From positions 13,145-77,144 of the forward strand of contig JAYSGB010000016.1 of assembly GCA_041913045.1 (NCBI GenBank): a stretch of DNA of 64,000 nt. The letters run 5' to 3'. The stretch comes from CAMLOF01 sp041913045. GTDB taxonomy: Bacteria > Pseudomonadota > Gammaproteobacteria > Burkholderiales > Burkholderiaceae_C. The notes under the pieces are model-generated. The model was not told the DNA's origin. It saw nothing but the letters and a program-made list of their open reading frames with translations, and ran no database searches. Numbering within the stretch: the first letter of the stretch is position 1; every line of letters begins with the position of its first letter. Shown piece after piece: positions 1 to 8,101 of this stretch. The position numbers and the translations under genes are program-made.

Positions 1-627
1 CGCACGGTGCGTGAACTCAATGGCATCTCCTGCTTCACGCTGGACAACTGCCCGGCACCGAAACAGCAGATTGCCTGCACGCGCTCGTTCGGGGAGAAGG
101 TCACCGCCTTGGCCGAACTCAAAGAAGCGGTGACGGAATTTGCCAGTCGGGCAGCGCAGAAACTGCGGGGCCAGAACAGCCAAGCCAATGCCGTGCTGGT
201 GTTCATCCACACCAGCCGTTTCCGGGTGCAGGACAAGCAGTACGCCAAGTCCATCACCGTGCCGCTGCGGCTGCCCACGGCAGACACGCTGCGGATTGTG
301 GGGGCGGCCCTGGTAGGGCTGGAGCGCATCTTCAGACCGGGCTACAACTACGCCAAGGCGGGGGTGATGCTGCTGGACTTGCAGGCGGCCACGGTGGTGC
401 AGCAGGAACTGGACTTAGGCGATGCCGAGGTGCTGCACGAGCGTCGCAATGCACGGCTGATGACGGCGATGGATGCGATTCAGGATCGGTTCGGGAAAAC
501 GTCGATCCGGCTGGGGTCGGCGATGGCGCCGGCGGAGCGGAAAGAGCGCAGCCGCTGGACCATGAAGCAGGAACGAAGGTCGCCGAGGTACACGACGCGG
601 TGGGGGGATTTGATGGTGGTCACATAA
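1..627 (+). CDS. umuC: UmuC-like Y-family DNA polymerase, C-terminal part (5' end outside window)
   Basis: The frame is open from base 1, so this is the last 208 residues of a gene that begins outside the window. The visible part matches the little-finger and C-terminal regions of UmuC, the catalytic subunit of DNA polymerase V used in SOS translesion synthesis. The stretch with PKQQ and RSFGE is the little-finger entry seen in UmuC proteins, and the tail with ERRSPRYTTRW is a UmuC hallmark. The palm domain with its catalytic carboxylates is not visible. No gene follows closely on the same strand. A plasmid- or island-borne copy (RulB/MucB type) is as likely as the chromosomal one and cannot be told apart here. 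Confidence 0.9.
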   Translation, partial: RTVRELNGISCFTLDNCPAPKQQIACTRSFGEKVTALAELKEAVTEFASRAAQKLRGQNSQANAVLVFIHTSRFRVQDKQYAKSITVPLRLPTADTLRIVGAALVGLERIFRPGYNYAKAGVMLLDLQAATVVQQELDLGDAEVLHERRNARLMTAMDAIQDRFGKTSIRLGSAMAPAERKERSRWTMKQERRSPRYTTRWGDLMVVT

Positions 628-887
628 CCCCCTCAGCAGTCGTAGGCATCAACCACGCCAATACCGGCAGTGCAGCGCTTCCGGTCGTTCGCCCGAGGAG
701 GTCGCAGCGTGCGAGGTCTCGGCCCAAATCCGGTCATTGAACTCCCCCCAATTGGGCCACAACTCCTGGAATTTGGGAGTTGCGGATTCAGCCAAGTCGG
801 CTCTCCGCTAGCAGCAGAACAGATCCGTGTTCCTGATGAGCAGCGCGGTATCATGGTGCGCATCAAAGAAACTTAGGGGAATGTGAG
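628..887. other. intergenic region before the GTPase operon
   Basis: About 260 bases lie between umuC and the first gene of the GTPase operon. Short open frames on both strands show no family features and no convincing ribosome binding sites. The promoter of the operon should be here, but I could not pick out a clear -35/-10 pair. A good ribosome binding site (AGGGGA) sits just before the ATG at 888. Confidence 0.4.
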
Positions 888-2177
888 ATGGGGATAAGCC
901 TGCTTCAAGAATTCTTGAGCTTGCGCCTTTTAGACATCGGTGCCGAGGACTCTCGCCTCGAGAAGCTTGAAAACACCTGCGGCGAGCTTGCCAAGGCGTA
1001 CGCCACCAACCCCAAAAGTGCTCTCGCGCCACTCCTGGCGGCGTGGGACCCCACCGCCGGTGAGGAACCGTCGCTCCTGCAGATTGGTTCGGTCCTTCAA
1101 GGGCATTGGCCGACTTACCGTGGTGCCTTCACAGGGGAACCCCTGACGCTCTACCGCGCGGTGGTTCTGGAATCGGTCATGAGGGCGATGGAGTTGCAGG
1201 GCGTGCTTGCTGTGGCAGTGAACCTCGTTGCGGCCAACATCCTCCCCCAGCTGAAGGTCGGGCAGGAATCCCGCATTCTCGAAATCCTAGTCGGGCGCGC
1301 AGATGCCATCACTGCTGAGCGGCTCAAGCAGGTCTGGCCGGACCAGAACAGCGCGACCAACTTAGCGCCAATGGCTGTGCCGCCCATGAACAGCCTGAAG
1401 AAGATTGACGAGAACGCGTGGTTCGCTCAGGTGGCCGCAGCTGCTGGACCTGGCACCAATCGAAGTGGTGTGACACTCTCCGACGCAAATCCGCAGTGGT
1501 CGAACGGGGCGCCGAACTGGTCATATGAATTTGCTGCGCGCATGGCGCCAATCTTTGCTGACGTGCACGACAGGGCGGCCGCGAGTGCTTTGAAAGTCGC
1601 GGGGACCGCTTTCAAGTCCTTGGCGGATGCTGTGACTGCCAAGCTGAACGAGTTCCTGGCCGCAGAACAGGAGCGAAGCGACCAGCGCGAAGCGACCAGC
1701 CGCCTTCTGTGGTGGCGCCAGAGTCTCTACTCGGAAACGGCGCAGATGCCGTATCGCAAGCTGCCTGCGGCGCTCGTTGCTTGGCACATGGCGCTGGACA
1801 TGTCCGATCTGCTGCCTGAGGTGTATCCGCCGGCTGTCGAGTCGCTCCTTTTCGAGTCGGTCCGCGCCGCAACGGGGGCTCAGGGTGATACTGAACTCAC
1901 TCTGGGCGAGCTGCTCCAGGTGAATGGCGCGACCTCGCAGCTGGCGCAGCTCGGATGGCTAACCGAGCAACGGTCAACCGCGTCGAGGACTCTGCTCGTT
2001 CAGGCGCTGGCGAACTCCTTCGCCGCTGGAAGTCCGGAGGCAGTCAAGCTCGGAGTAGACGCTGAGCTCAAGATGCTGCCGGGCGACTGGGCGATTTGGC
2101 TCCTGCGCGAAATCAAAGCGCTCGAGGCTTTGGCGACGCCGGATGCAGTCGAGCAGCCCGCGGAGGCGGCCGCATGA
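888..2177 (+). CDS. GASH-like all-helical protein of a GTPase-associated conflict system
   Basis: This 429-residue protein has no catalytic motif and reads as nearly all alpha-helical. The segment around residues 270-320, with LLWWRQSLYS followed by a conserved helix and PAAVESLLFESVR-like text, resembles the GTPase-associated system helical (GASH) family. That family was described by comparative genomics of NTP-dependent conflict systems. The ATG at 888 is preceded by AGGGGA. Its stop overlaps the next start (ATGA), so it is translationally coupled to the double-GTPase gene. It is probably a scaffold or regulator of the GTPases; this is inferred from family and context only. Confidence 0.72.
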   Translation: MGISLLQEFLSLRLLDIGAEDSRLEKLENTCGELAKAYATNPKSALAPLLAAWDPTAGEEPSLLQIGSVLQGHWPTYRGAFTGEPLTLYRAVVLESVMRAMELQGVLAVAVNLVAANILPQLKVGQESRILEILVGRADAITAERLKQVWPDQNSATNLAPMAVPPMNSLKKIDENAWFAQVAAAAGPGTNRSGVTLSDANPQWSNGAPNWSYEFAARMAPIFADVHDRAAASALKVAGTAFKSLADAVTAKLNEFLAAEQERSDQREATSRLLWWRQSLYSETAQMPYRKLPAALVAWHMALDMSDLLPEVYPPAVESLLFESVRAATGAQGDTELTLGELLQVNGATSQLAQLGWLTEQRSTASRTLLVQALANSFAAGSPEAVKLGVDAELKMLPGDWAIWLLREIKALEALATPDAVEQPAEAAA

Positions 2178-3142
2178 GCCGTCAGTGTTCGCATCCTGCG
2201 TGTTTTGCCCCCGATGAACTCGGCTGCCAGGTAGGGGAGAGCTCGCTGCAGCAGTGCAAGCTCTGGCTGAGCAGCCGGGACGTGCAGGAGCAAGCTGCGG
2301 CAGCTGAGCCTGATGATGGCGCGCGGCTTCCCTGGACGGGAAATGCCATGGGCGCCGGTGCCATCGGATTTCTAAGTGGCGCGACCCGCACGCGGCTGGT
2401 GGGCGTCTTCGGAGTCGCTGGCAGCGGCAAAACATCTCTCCTGGGAGCGTGGTACCTGCTCATTGGCCGTGGCATCGGACCCAAAGGCATCTCGTTCGCC
2501 GGCTCACTGACGCTCGAGGGTTGGGAAAACATCGCGGGCAACCTGCGCTGGACAGGCGCACATGGGCCGTCCTTTCCACCGCACACGTCCAGCGGAAGTG
2601 GCCGGCACCCCGGGCTGCTGCACATGGACTTGCAAGTAGACGATGGACGACATGACCTGCTTTTTGCAGACGCACCTGGCGAGTGGTTCAGTCGCTGGTC
2701 GGTACGTCGCGAAGCAGAGGACGCTGTTGGTGCTGCCTGGCTTTCGGGCGCTGCAGACGTTCTCCTGGTAATTGCTGACTCCGAGGAGCTGGCGGGGCAA
2801 CAGCTCGGGACCGCGCGCGCGCGCCTACAGAGTCTGTTGCGAAGAGTTGGCGCGGAGCGGCGTGGTCGCCCCGTTGCGCTGGTCTGGACCAAGTGCGACG
2901 TACAGGTTGACGAACAGATGTGCACGGTGATGAAGAATGCGGCCGACTTGGCGCTCGGCACTTACGACACGTTCAGCGTGAGCATGCACGCGGCACCCGG
3001 ACAAGAGCCGTACAACCGCGGTCAAGGGCTGCTGGAGCTTCTGGATTGGGTTGTCCGAGTTGGCGAGGCTACGTTCCCGAAGAAGGCGTTGCAGCATCCG
3101 GAACAGGACCTTCTGCAAATCGTCGGAGGTGTCCGTGCCTGA
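2174..3142 (+). CDS. double-GTPase 2-like (DO-GTPase2) NTPase
   Basis: The protein has 322 residues from the ATG at 2174, which overlaps the upstream stop. It is a P-loop GTPase with a G1 loop GVAGSGKTS at about residues 80-88, a G3-like DAPG at 166-169 and a G4-like TKCD at 239-242. The N-terminal 30 residues carry cysteines and a histidine (C5, H7, C10, C18, C28) that could form a small zinc-binding element. In known families this protein partners a second GTPase, and here that is the next gene. The likely role is a nucleotide-dependent switch that senses a trigger and controls the effector. The stop overlaps the next gene's GTG by a few bases. Confidence 0.75.
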   Translation: MSRQCSHPACFAPDELGCQVGESSLQQCKLWLSSRDVQEQAAAAEPDDGARLPWTGNAMGAGAIGFLSGATRTRLVGVFGVAGSGKTSLLGAWYLLIGRGIGPKGISFAGSLTLEGWENIAGNLRWTGAHGPSFPPHTSSGSGRHPGLLHMDLQVDDGRHDLLFADAPGEWFSRWSVRREAEDAVGAAWLSGAADVLLVIADSEELAGQQLGTARARLQSLLRRVGAERRGRPVALVWTKCDVQVDEQMCTVMKNAADLALGTYDTFSVSMHAAPGQEPYNRGQGLLELLDWVVRVGEATFPKKALQHPEQDLLQIVGGVRA

Positions 3143-3971
3143 GGCCACCCTGAAGATTGCCGTGTTCGGCGAATCCAACGTCGGCAAGAGCCACTTCGGC
3201 GCCCAACTGATTGGTCGGCTGAATGCAGAAACTGGAGCGCTTCGAATGCGCGGCGCTGCTGCGGACCTGGGCGCATTTGAGGAGGTGGCCCAGTCGCTCA
3301 GTAGCGGCGTGCCCGGCGCCCATACGTCTGCAGGCACATACACCGAGACTCTGCTTCCGGTGCAGTCCGATGGCACGGCCATCGACCTGAACTGGCCTGA
3401 CTACGCGGGCGAGCAAGTCAGCCAGCTTCTGCAGGAACGGCGCGTCCCCACCTCATGGCAGCAGCGGGTAGAGACCGCCGATGGTTGGATTCTCATGGTG
3501 CGGCCCAAGCACGTCCCGTTAGGCCACGACATCTTCTCCAAGCCGCTTAGCGACTTGCAAGCGTCGCGCTCGGGTGGCACCGTGGAGTGCTCGCCACAGG
3601 CGCGCCTGGTGGAGTTGCTACAGATGCTGGCGTACACCTCGCGTGCGAGAACCGGCAGACGCAAGCCCGCGCTAGCAGTCGTGCTTTCGTGTTGGGACGA
3701 GCTCGAGGAGCCGCAGGGAACGACTCCTTCTGACGTGCTTGGTAAGAACCTGCCCATGCTGGCCGACTACATCAAGAACAACTGGAGCGAGCAGCGCCGT
3801 ATCGTCTTGGGACTTTCGGCTACGGGAGTCGCGCTCACCAAGGCGTCGCCCAACCAAGATTTCATCTACAAGGGTGCTGAGGCAATGGGGTGGGTGGTCG
3901 ACGCTGACGGCCAGCACTCCCCAGACCTGACGCTGCCTATCGCTAGACTTGCTGCGGCAATCCAGAGCTGA
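3135..3971 (+). CDS. double-GTPase 1-like (DO-GTPase1) NTPase
   Basis: I place the start at the GTG at 3135 because GGAGGT lies five bases upstream and the P-loop follows at once; a longer open frame begins at 3051. The product is 278 residues with G1 GESNVGKS at 12-19, a G3-like DYAGE at 89-93 and a G4-like SCWDEL at about 185-190. It overlaps the preceding GTPase gene by 8 bases and the next gene by one base (TGATG). The pairing with a second, different GTPase is the typical arrangement of the double-GTPase conflict systems. The second GTPase probably regulates, or is regulated by, the first. Confidence 0.75.
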   Translation: MPEATLKIAVFGESNVGKSHFGAQLIGRLNAETGALRMRGAAADLGAFEEVAQSLSSGVPGAHTSAGTYTETLLPVQSDGTAIDLNWPDYAGEQVSQLLQERRVPTSWQQRVETADGWILMVRPKHVPLGHDIFSKPLSDLQASRSGGTVECSPQARLVELLQMLAYTSRARTGRRKPALAVVLSCWDELEEPQGTTPSDVLGKNLPMLADYIKNNWSEQRRIVLGLSATGVALTKASPNQDFIYKGAEAMGWVVDADGQHSPDLTLPIARLAAAIQS

Positions 3972-6439
3972 TGCGCATTCACAAGGCCTGGTACGGCCCC
4001 AAAGGCGGGCACGCGCTGCTGAACTGCACGGAGCCGACCCTGCAGTCCGTGTTTAGGCAGGCTGCGTGGCTCACGGATTTACCGGGCACCGCTCCGGCGG
4101 GGCTGGCCTGGGAGCCCTACTTTCGCACCGGCATCCAGCAGGACTACTTCGTGCTCGTGCATACGCGCCCGAGCCAGGCTTCGGACAGGGCGGGCATGGT
4201 CGATTCGGTAGCCGCATTTGTGCCACTGAACGAGCTGGCCCAAGTTCCGGACATGAGGGCTCTGGCTGCGAACGTGCGGGAGTCTCACGACAGTCAGTCG
4301 CAGGAACCGTTCGAGGCGATAGAGGCGGCGCAGGAGCCCACGGGCTCGCCGGCGCCGATGCTCCTGCACATCGCCGACGCGCTTATTTCGGCAACAACGC
4401 GGCCCGTGGTGCATGTCGGACAAGTGGGCTTCGACGACATCATGTTGGACCTTCTGCAGCTGGTGCCAAGGCCGCTGCGGCGGGAGGTCCTATTCAGCCT
4501 GAGTTTTGCTCCGGGAGAGCCTGGTGACCCGTTTGCCGTGGCTGCGCCGCGTGAGCTGGCTTCACGCTTTGCGCCAGCGCAAGTGCTCAAGCCCTCTGAG
4601 ACGGGCCCAACGACACGCGTGGCGGCTCTTCTGAACCTGCCTGAAGGCAGGCCATTGCTGGAGTTCGGAGAGCAAGCTGGCTTCGACTTGCAGTCGCCAA
4701 GTGCGCTCGTCCTGCTGGACCGAGCCCTTGAGCTGTGGACGGCTGAGACGAGCGTAGACAACGCAATCACGCTGGTGCGCCTTCTGGCAGCCAGGTCGTC
4801 CGACGCTCCGACGGCGCGTGAGCTTCGGGCCGCCGCGCTGGAGCGCCTGACGGCAACTGCTGACCAGTGGACGCCGGCCGATGTTCTTTCAATGCGCAAC
4901 CTGCCGCTGGATCGCTTCGATTCCGGCACGCTAGCGCAAGCACTGCAGGATTGGGTAGCGCACAGGGCCGGCAGCGTGCGTGCATCGGTACCTGAGGACC
5001 ACCAGCTCTTCACGCAGGCATCTAGCGCCGCTGCGCAGCAGGATTGGTGGAACCGGCGCGCGCAGGAAGGGTTTGCGGTTGCGAGCAAGGCGTCCCCGGC
5101 TGCCGTGAGCGCGCTTGCGTGGGGCACGATGGCGAACTCGCCGCAGGACGCCGAGCCGGTACTCAGTTTTCTTGATGAGCACAAGCTCCTGACTACTCTC
5201 TCTGAGAGCGTGCCTGCAAAATTGGCAGCTCCAGTTGCCGAAACAGTGGCGCAGGTCAGCGCAAGTCGCCAGGCATGGGAGCTGTGCGGCGCAGCGCTAG
5301 CTGCTGCGCACGCTCCTGCGAAAGCCCTGAGCGAAGTCCTCAAGCTCGCGACGACCAAGGGCGCGCGGCGTGCGGCTATCGAGTTTGCACTGAAGAAAGC
5401 TACCCCGGCCGAACTCGTCGAACTGGCGGTGCGCAAGGACCTCGAAGAGGTGACGAGGCTGGCAGCCAACGCAGTCGTGAGCCGTCCGAGCCTCATTGGT
5501 GACTTCGACTGGAACTCGCCCGTGTGGTTTGACATTCTGCAACTGGTTTCCGACAAGCGCCGCAGCACCGTGGCCGACGTCCCCAATCGCATTAAGGGAC
5601 TTCAAGGCGTCATCGCAGCAGGAGAGAAGTCCAAGCGCGTTTGGGCTCCTCTGGTCAGCACGGGCTTGGCAGACCTCTCAAAGGTGCCGAACCGCTCTGA
5701 TGCTTGGGCGCTGATACCCGGCGAGCTCCTCAGGGACACGGTCTCCCTGACCGCCCAAGGTTGGGTCGCCTCACTTCAGGACGGCACAGCAGCGATGGCA
5801 GGCCTAGAGGAACCCTTGGGTAGCGAAGTACGCGTGATGCTCCGTGGCTCCAGTGTGCTGGCCACGGTTTCTCAGAAGCACCCGGCGCTCTTTATGAGCG
5901 TCGTCAAGGAGGTGCACCCGGGCAGCGACCACGACTGCGTCAGCCTGCTCGACTCGTTGGCCGGGGCCGGAACGCGGCTGGCACCTGGACCAGCTGCGGC
6001 CGTTGGCGCCCTTATCAGGGAACGGTTCTGGCGTTCGGCAGCTTCGCGCGCAGCGAGCCTGGCTCGGACTCGCGATGAGTTCCTTGCCGTGTGCAAGGAG
6101 TGCCTGAACGTGATGCCGCTCTGGGACAGTTTTCCCTTGTCCCTTCGCATGGGCAAAGCCGTGGAAATCCGCCCGGATGAAGCTTGGCAGATGTTCGAGG
6201 AGACATTAGCCAAGATGTACCCTGCCGGCCCAACGGACCAAGAGGTCTGGAGCAGAAGTGGCGGTCACAACGAAGACCTGAACCTTGATGGAACCGGCGT
6301 TGCCCAGTGGCATCGCTGTCTCAAGCAGGTTCGCTCCGGAAACGGGCTACACCCCTCGAAGCTCTTGGCCACCACGCTGCGGGACTTCGGTGACAATCCT
6401 GTATTGCAGGTTTTGCGCGAAAGCCGCGCGTTAGGCTAG
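3971..6439 (+). CDS. GTPase-associated protein 1 (GAP1)-like, with C-terminal effector-associated domain
   Basis: This 822-residue protein begins at an ATG overlapping the upstream stop. The N-terminal 130 residues (KAWYGPKGGHALL, later DYFVLVHTRP and AAFVPLNEL) resemble the N-terminal module of GAP1 proteins. The middle is long, helical and alanine-rich. The last 80 residues, from about 741, contain MYPAGPTDQEVWSRSGG, a W in mid-domain and a closing DNPVLQVL, which fits an effector-associated domain of the EAD1 type. The same pattern recurs at the C-terminus of the next protein, a caspase-like peptidase. I infer that GAP1 recruits the peptidase by like-with-like contact between these domains. 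Confidence 0.75.
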   Translation: MRIHKAWYGPKGGHALLNCTEPTLQSVFRQAAWLTDLPGTAPAGLAWEPYFRTGIQQDYFVLVHTRPSQASDRAGMVDSVAAFVPLNELAQVPDMRALAANVRESHDSQSQEPFEAIEAAQEPTGSPAPMLLHIADALISATTRPVVHVGQVGFDDIMLDLLQLVPRPLRREVLFSLSFAPGEPGDPFAVAAPRELASRFAPAQVLKPSETGPTTRVAALLNLPEGRPLLEFGEQAGFDLQSPSALVLLDRALELWTAETSVDNAITLVRLLAARSSDAPTARELRAAALERLTATADQWTPADVLSMRNLPLDRFDSGTLAQALQDWVAHRAGSVRASVPEDHQLFTQASSAAAQQDWWNRRAQEGFAVASKASPAAVSALAWGTMANSPQDAEPVLSFLDEHKLLTTLSESVPAKLAAPVAETVAQVSASRQAWELCGAALAAAHAPAKALSEVLKLATTKGARRAAIEFALKKATPAELVELAVRKDLEEVTRLAANAVVSRPSLIGDFDWNSPVWFDILQLVSDKRRSTVADVPNRIKGLQGVIAAGEKSKRVWAPLVSTGLADLSKVPNRSDAWALIPGELLRDTVSLTAQGWVASLQDGTAAMAGLEEPLGSEVRVMLRGSSVLATVSQKHPALFMSVVKEVHPGSDHDCVSLLDSLAGAGTRLAPGPAAAVGALIRERFWRSAASRAASLARTRDEFLAVCKECLNVMPLWDSFPLSLRMGKAVEIRPDEAWQMFEETLAKMYPAGPTDQEVWSRSGGHNEDLNLDGTGVAQWHRCLKQVRSGNGLHPSKLLATTLRDFGDNPVLQVLRESRALG

Positions 6440-6443
6440 GAAC

Positions 6444-7541
6444 GTGAGCAAGTCTTTCCACTCAGGTCGCGCCTTCATCGTCGGGATTGGCGACTACGAA
6501 ACTCTGTCCGACTTGGGACTAGCTCCCATTTACGACGCTGACGACGTGGAGAAGCTCCTGGTCAGCCCTAAGCACTGTGGTTACCCCGCAGGGAACGTGT
6601 GCGTTCTTCGCAATCAGGAGGCGTCGCGCAGCGCAATCATCTTGGGCCTGAAGGAGCTGGCCGCCCAGGCTCAGCCTTCTGACACGGTGGTCGTCTACTT
6701 TTCAGGCCACGGCGCGCAGCGCACGTCGGGGCCTGACGTGGGCACGTACCTGTGCCCGCCCGAGTTCGATAGCAAGCGACCGCGCGAGACCGGCATCGAG
6801 GCAGAGGAACTCTCCGAGCTGCTGCAGCAAATCAGGGCCGAACGCCTGCTTGTACTTATCGACGCCTGCCGCTCCGGTGGGGTTGCCCGCATCAAAGCTG
6901 AGGACGGCGAGGACTTGCTGAAGTGGGAGTTCGGTGGAGCACGCCTTGACAAGCTCGCTGCGGGCAAGGGGCGCGTGATCATCTCGGCAAGCGAAGCGCA
7001 CCAGGACTCGATGATTCTTGGGCGCTACCGAAATAGTGTCTTCACCCACTTTGTGCTTAAAGGCCTCCAGGGCGGCGTGGACGACCGCTCCGACGGCCTC
7101 ATTCACGTTCTCGACCTTTTCGACTATGTGGCGCAGAAGGTCAAGAAGGAAGTCGGTGACCAGAATCCGGTGCTGACGACCAGAACGCAAGACAACTTCC
7201 CGGTTGCCCTGCGCAAAGGCGGCCTTCTTAAATCTGAGGAGGACGCTGGCGCCTACTTCACCACGCAGACGTCTGGCAAGACGGTGGCCGACCCCAAAGA
7301 GGTTGAGGACCTTATGGCGGTCCTTTATCCGCAAGGGCCAACGGACCGCGAGATTTGGTCGCGCGCTGGTGGGGAACTCGCAAGCCTGCGTGCAGCGAGC
7401 ACTGGGCGTGCCGCTTGGCATGCTGCACTCCGCACGCTTTCGCTCGGTGGTGGTGGCGCCATTACAGTGGATAGCCTGCTGAAAGAAGCAGCAACAGAAT
7501 ATGGGAACAACCCCAATTTGCGCCGGTTGCTTGGCGTCTAG
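6444..7541 (+). CDS. caspase-like cysteine peptidase with C-terminal effector-associated domain
   Basis: The protein has 365 residues from a GTG start four bases after the GAP1 stop. The N-terminal 270 residues are a caspase/metacaspase-fold peptidase. The catalytic histidine is H89 in VVYFSGHGA and the catalytic cysteine is C142 in LVLIDACRSGG. The early FIVGIGDYE segment is the usual first strand. The last 80 residues (LYPQGPTDREIWSRAGG, then YGNNPNLRRLL) are a second copy of the domain that ends the upstream GAP1 protein. This is the likely toxic effector, cleaving host or partner proteins when the GTPase module is triggered. No transmembrane segment is seen. Confidence 0.88.
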   Translation: MSKSFHSGRAFIVGIGDYETLSDLGLAPIYDADDVEKLLVSPKHCGYPAGNVCVLRNQEASRSAIILGLKELAAQAQPSDTVVVYFSGHGAQRTSGPDVGTYLCPPEFDSKRPRETGIEAEELSELLQQIRAERLLVLIDACRSGGVARIKAEDGEDLLKWEFGGARLDKLAAGKGRVIISASEAHQDSMILGRYRNSVFTHFVLKGLQGGVDDRSDGLIHVLDLFDYVAQKVKKEVGDQNPVLTTRTQDNFPVALRKGGLLKSEEDAGAYFTTQTSGKTVADPKEVEDLMAVLYPQGPTDREIWSRAGGELASLRAASTGRAAWHAALRTLSLGGGGAITVDSLLKEAATEYGNNPNLRRLLGV

Positions 7542-7583
7542 AGCTCCCGCGGCTTAGGCCGGGCTGGTAATACGTTTTAGTCG

Positions 7584-8072
7584 TTAAATGTCCGGTATCG
7601 GCGACTGACGTAATTCGCGCGGTTTCACTTGACCGACCGGTCCCAGCCTCAAGCGATCTGCCACGGACCAACCCCAATCCCCACATCGGTTCTGTCTGCA
7701 CCCCAACCTGAACTGCTCCTGCCGCATGGCCTGCCGCCGGTCAGTCAGCGAACCGGCCTTGTCCGTACGGTCCAGTTGCACCCTTTCCTGTTGAATCTGG
7801 CTGCAACGGATGATCACCGCCGCCTGCTTCATGCCACTCTCTTGTGCGGTGCGAATGTCGCGACTGATATCGCGTATCACTGCTTCCTGGCTCTGTCGCT
7901 TCTTGCCAGATAGCGAATGCGCCCCTTCCGTGGGCAGGATGTCCACCTCTTTTCCATGGGCGCATGTGCGGTCGGTGTAGGTGCCGTCGCACAGGTACAC
8001 CGGTTGTTTCGCCCATACGCCAGACATCGCCAAGACGCATCCGGCAATGACCGGCCAAGTTCTTTGGAACAT
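7584..8072 (-). CDS. small secreted cysteine-containing protein of unknown function
   Basis: The start at 8072 is chosen because a GGAGG box lies about eight bases upstream and a signal peptide begins there (about 22 residues, ending near VWAKQ). The mature part is about 140 residues with several cysteines (YLCDGTYTDRTC, later IIRC, RLGC and NRC). The first part resembles DUF4124-type periplasmic proteins common in betaproteobacteria. It is probably exported. It sits convergent to the caspase gene and downstream of jetD on the same strand, but there is no sign that it belongs to either system. Confidence 0.6.
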   Translation of the reverse strand: MFQRTWPVIAGCVLAMSGVWAKQPVYLCDGTYTDRTCAHGKEVDILPTEGAHSLSGKKRQSQEAVIRDISRDIRTAQESGMKQAAVIIRCSQIQQERVQLDRTDKAGSLTDRRQAMRQEQFRLGCRQNRCGDWGWSVADRLRLGPVGQVKPRELRQSPIPDI

Positions 8073-8101
8073 GTTTCTTGTCCTCCCTGATTCAACGTTT
8101 G

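Noticed and set aside
633..866. Possible second copy of the guaA attachment site near the left end
   Set aside because: Only trivial matches of about eight bases to the region beside guaA; nothing resembling the guaA 3' end.
4294..5592. Minus-strand open frame of 432 codons
   Set aside because: Antisense to the GAP1-like gene. Serine/arginine-rich shadow text without domains.
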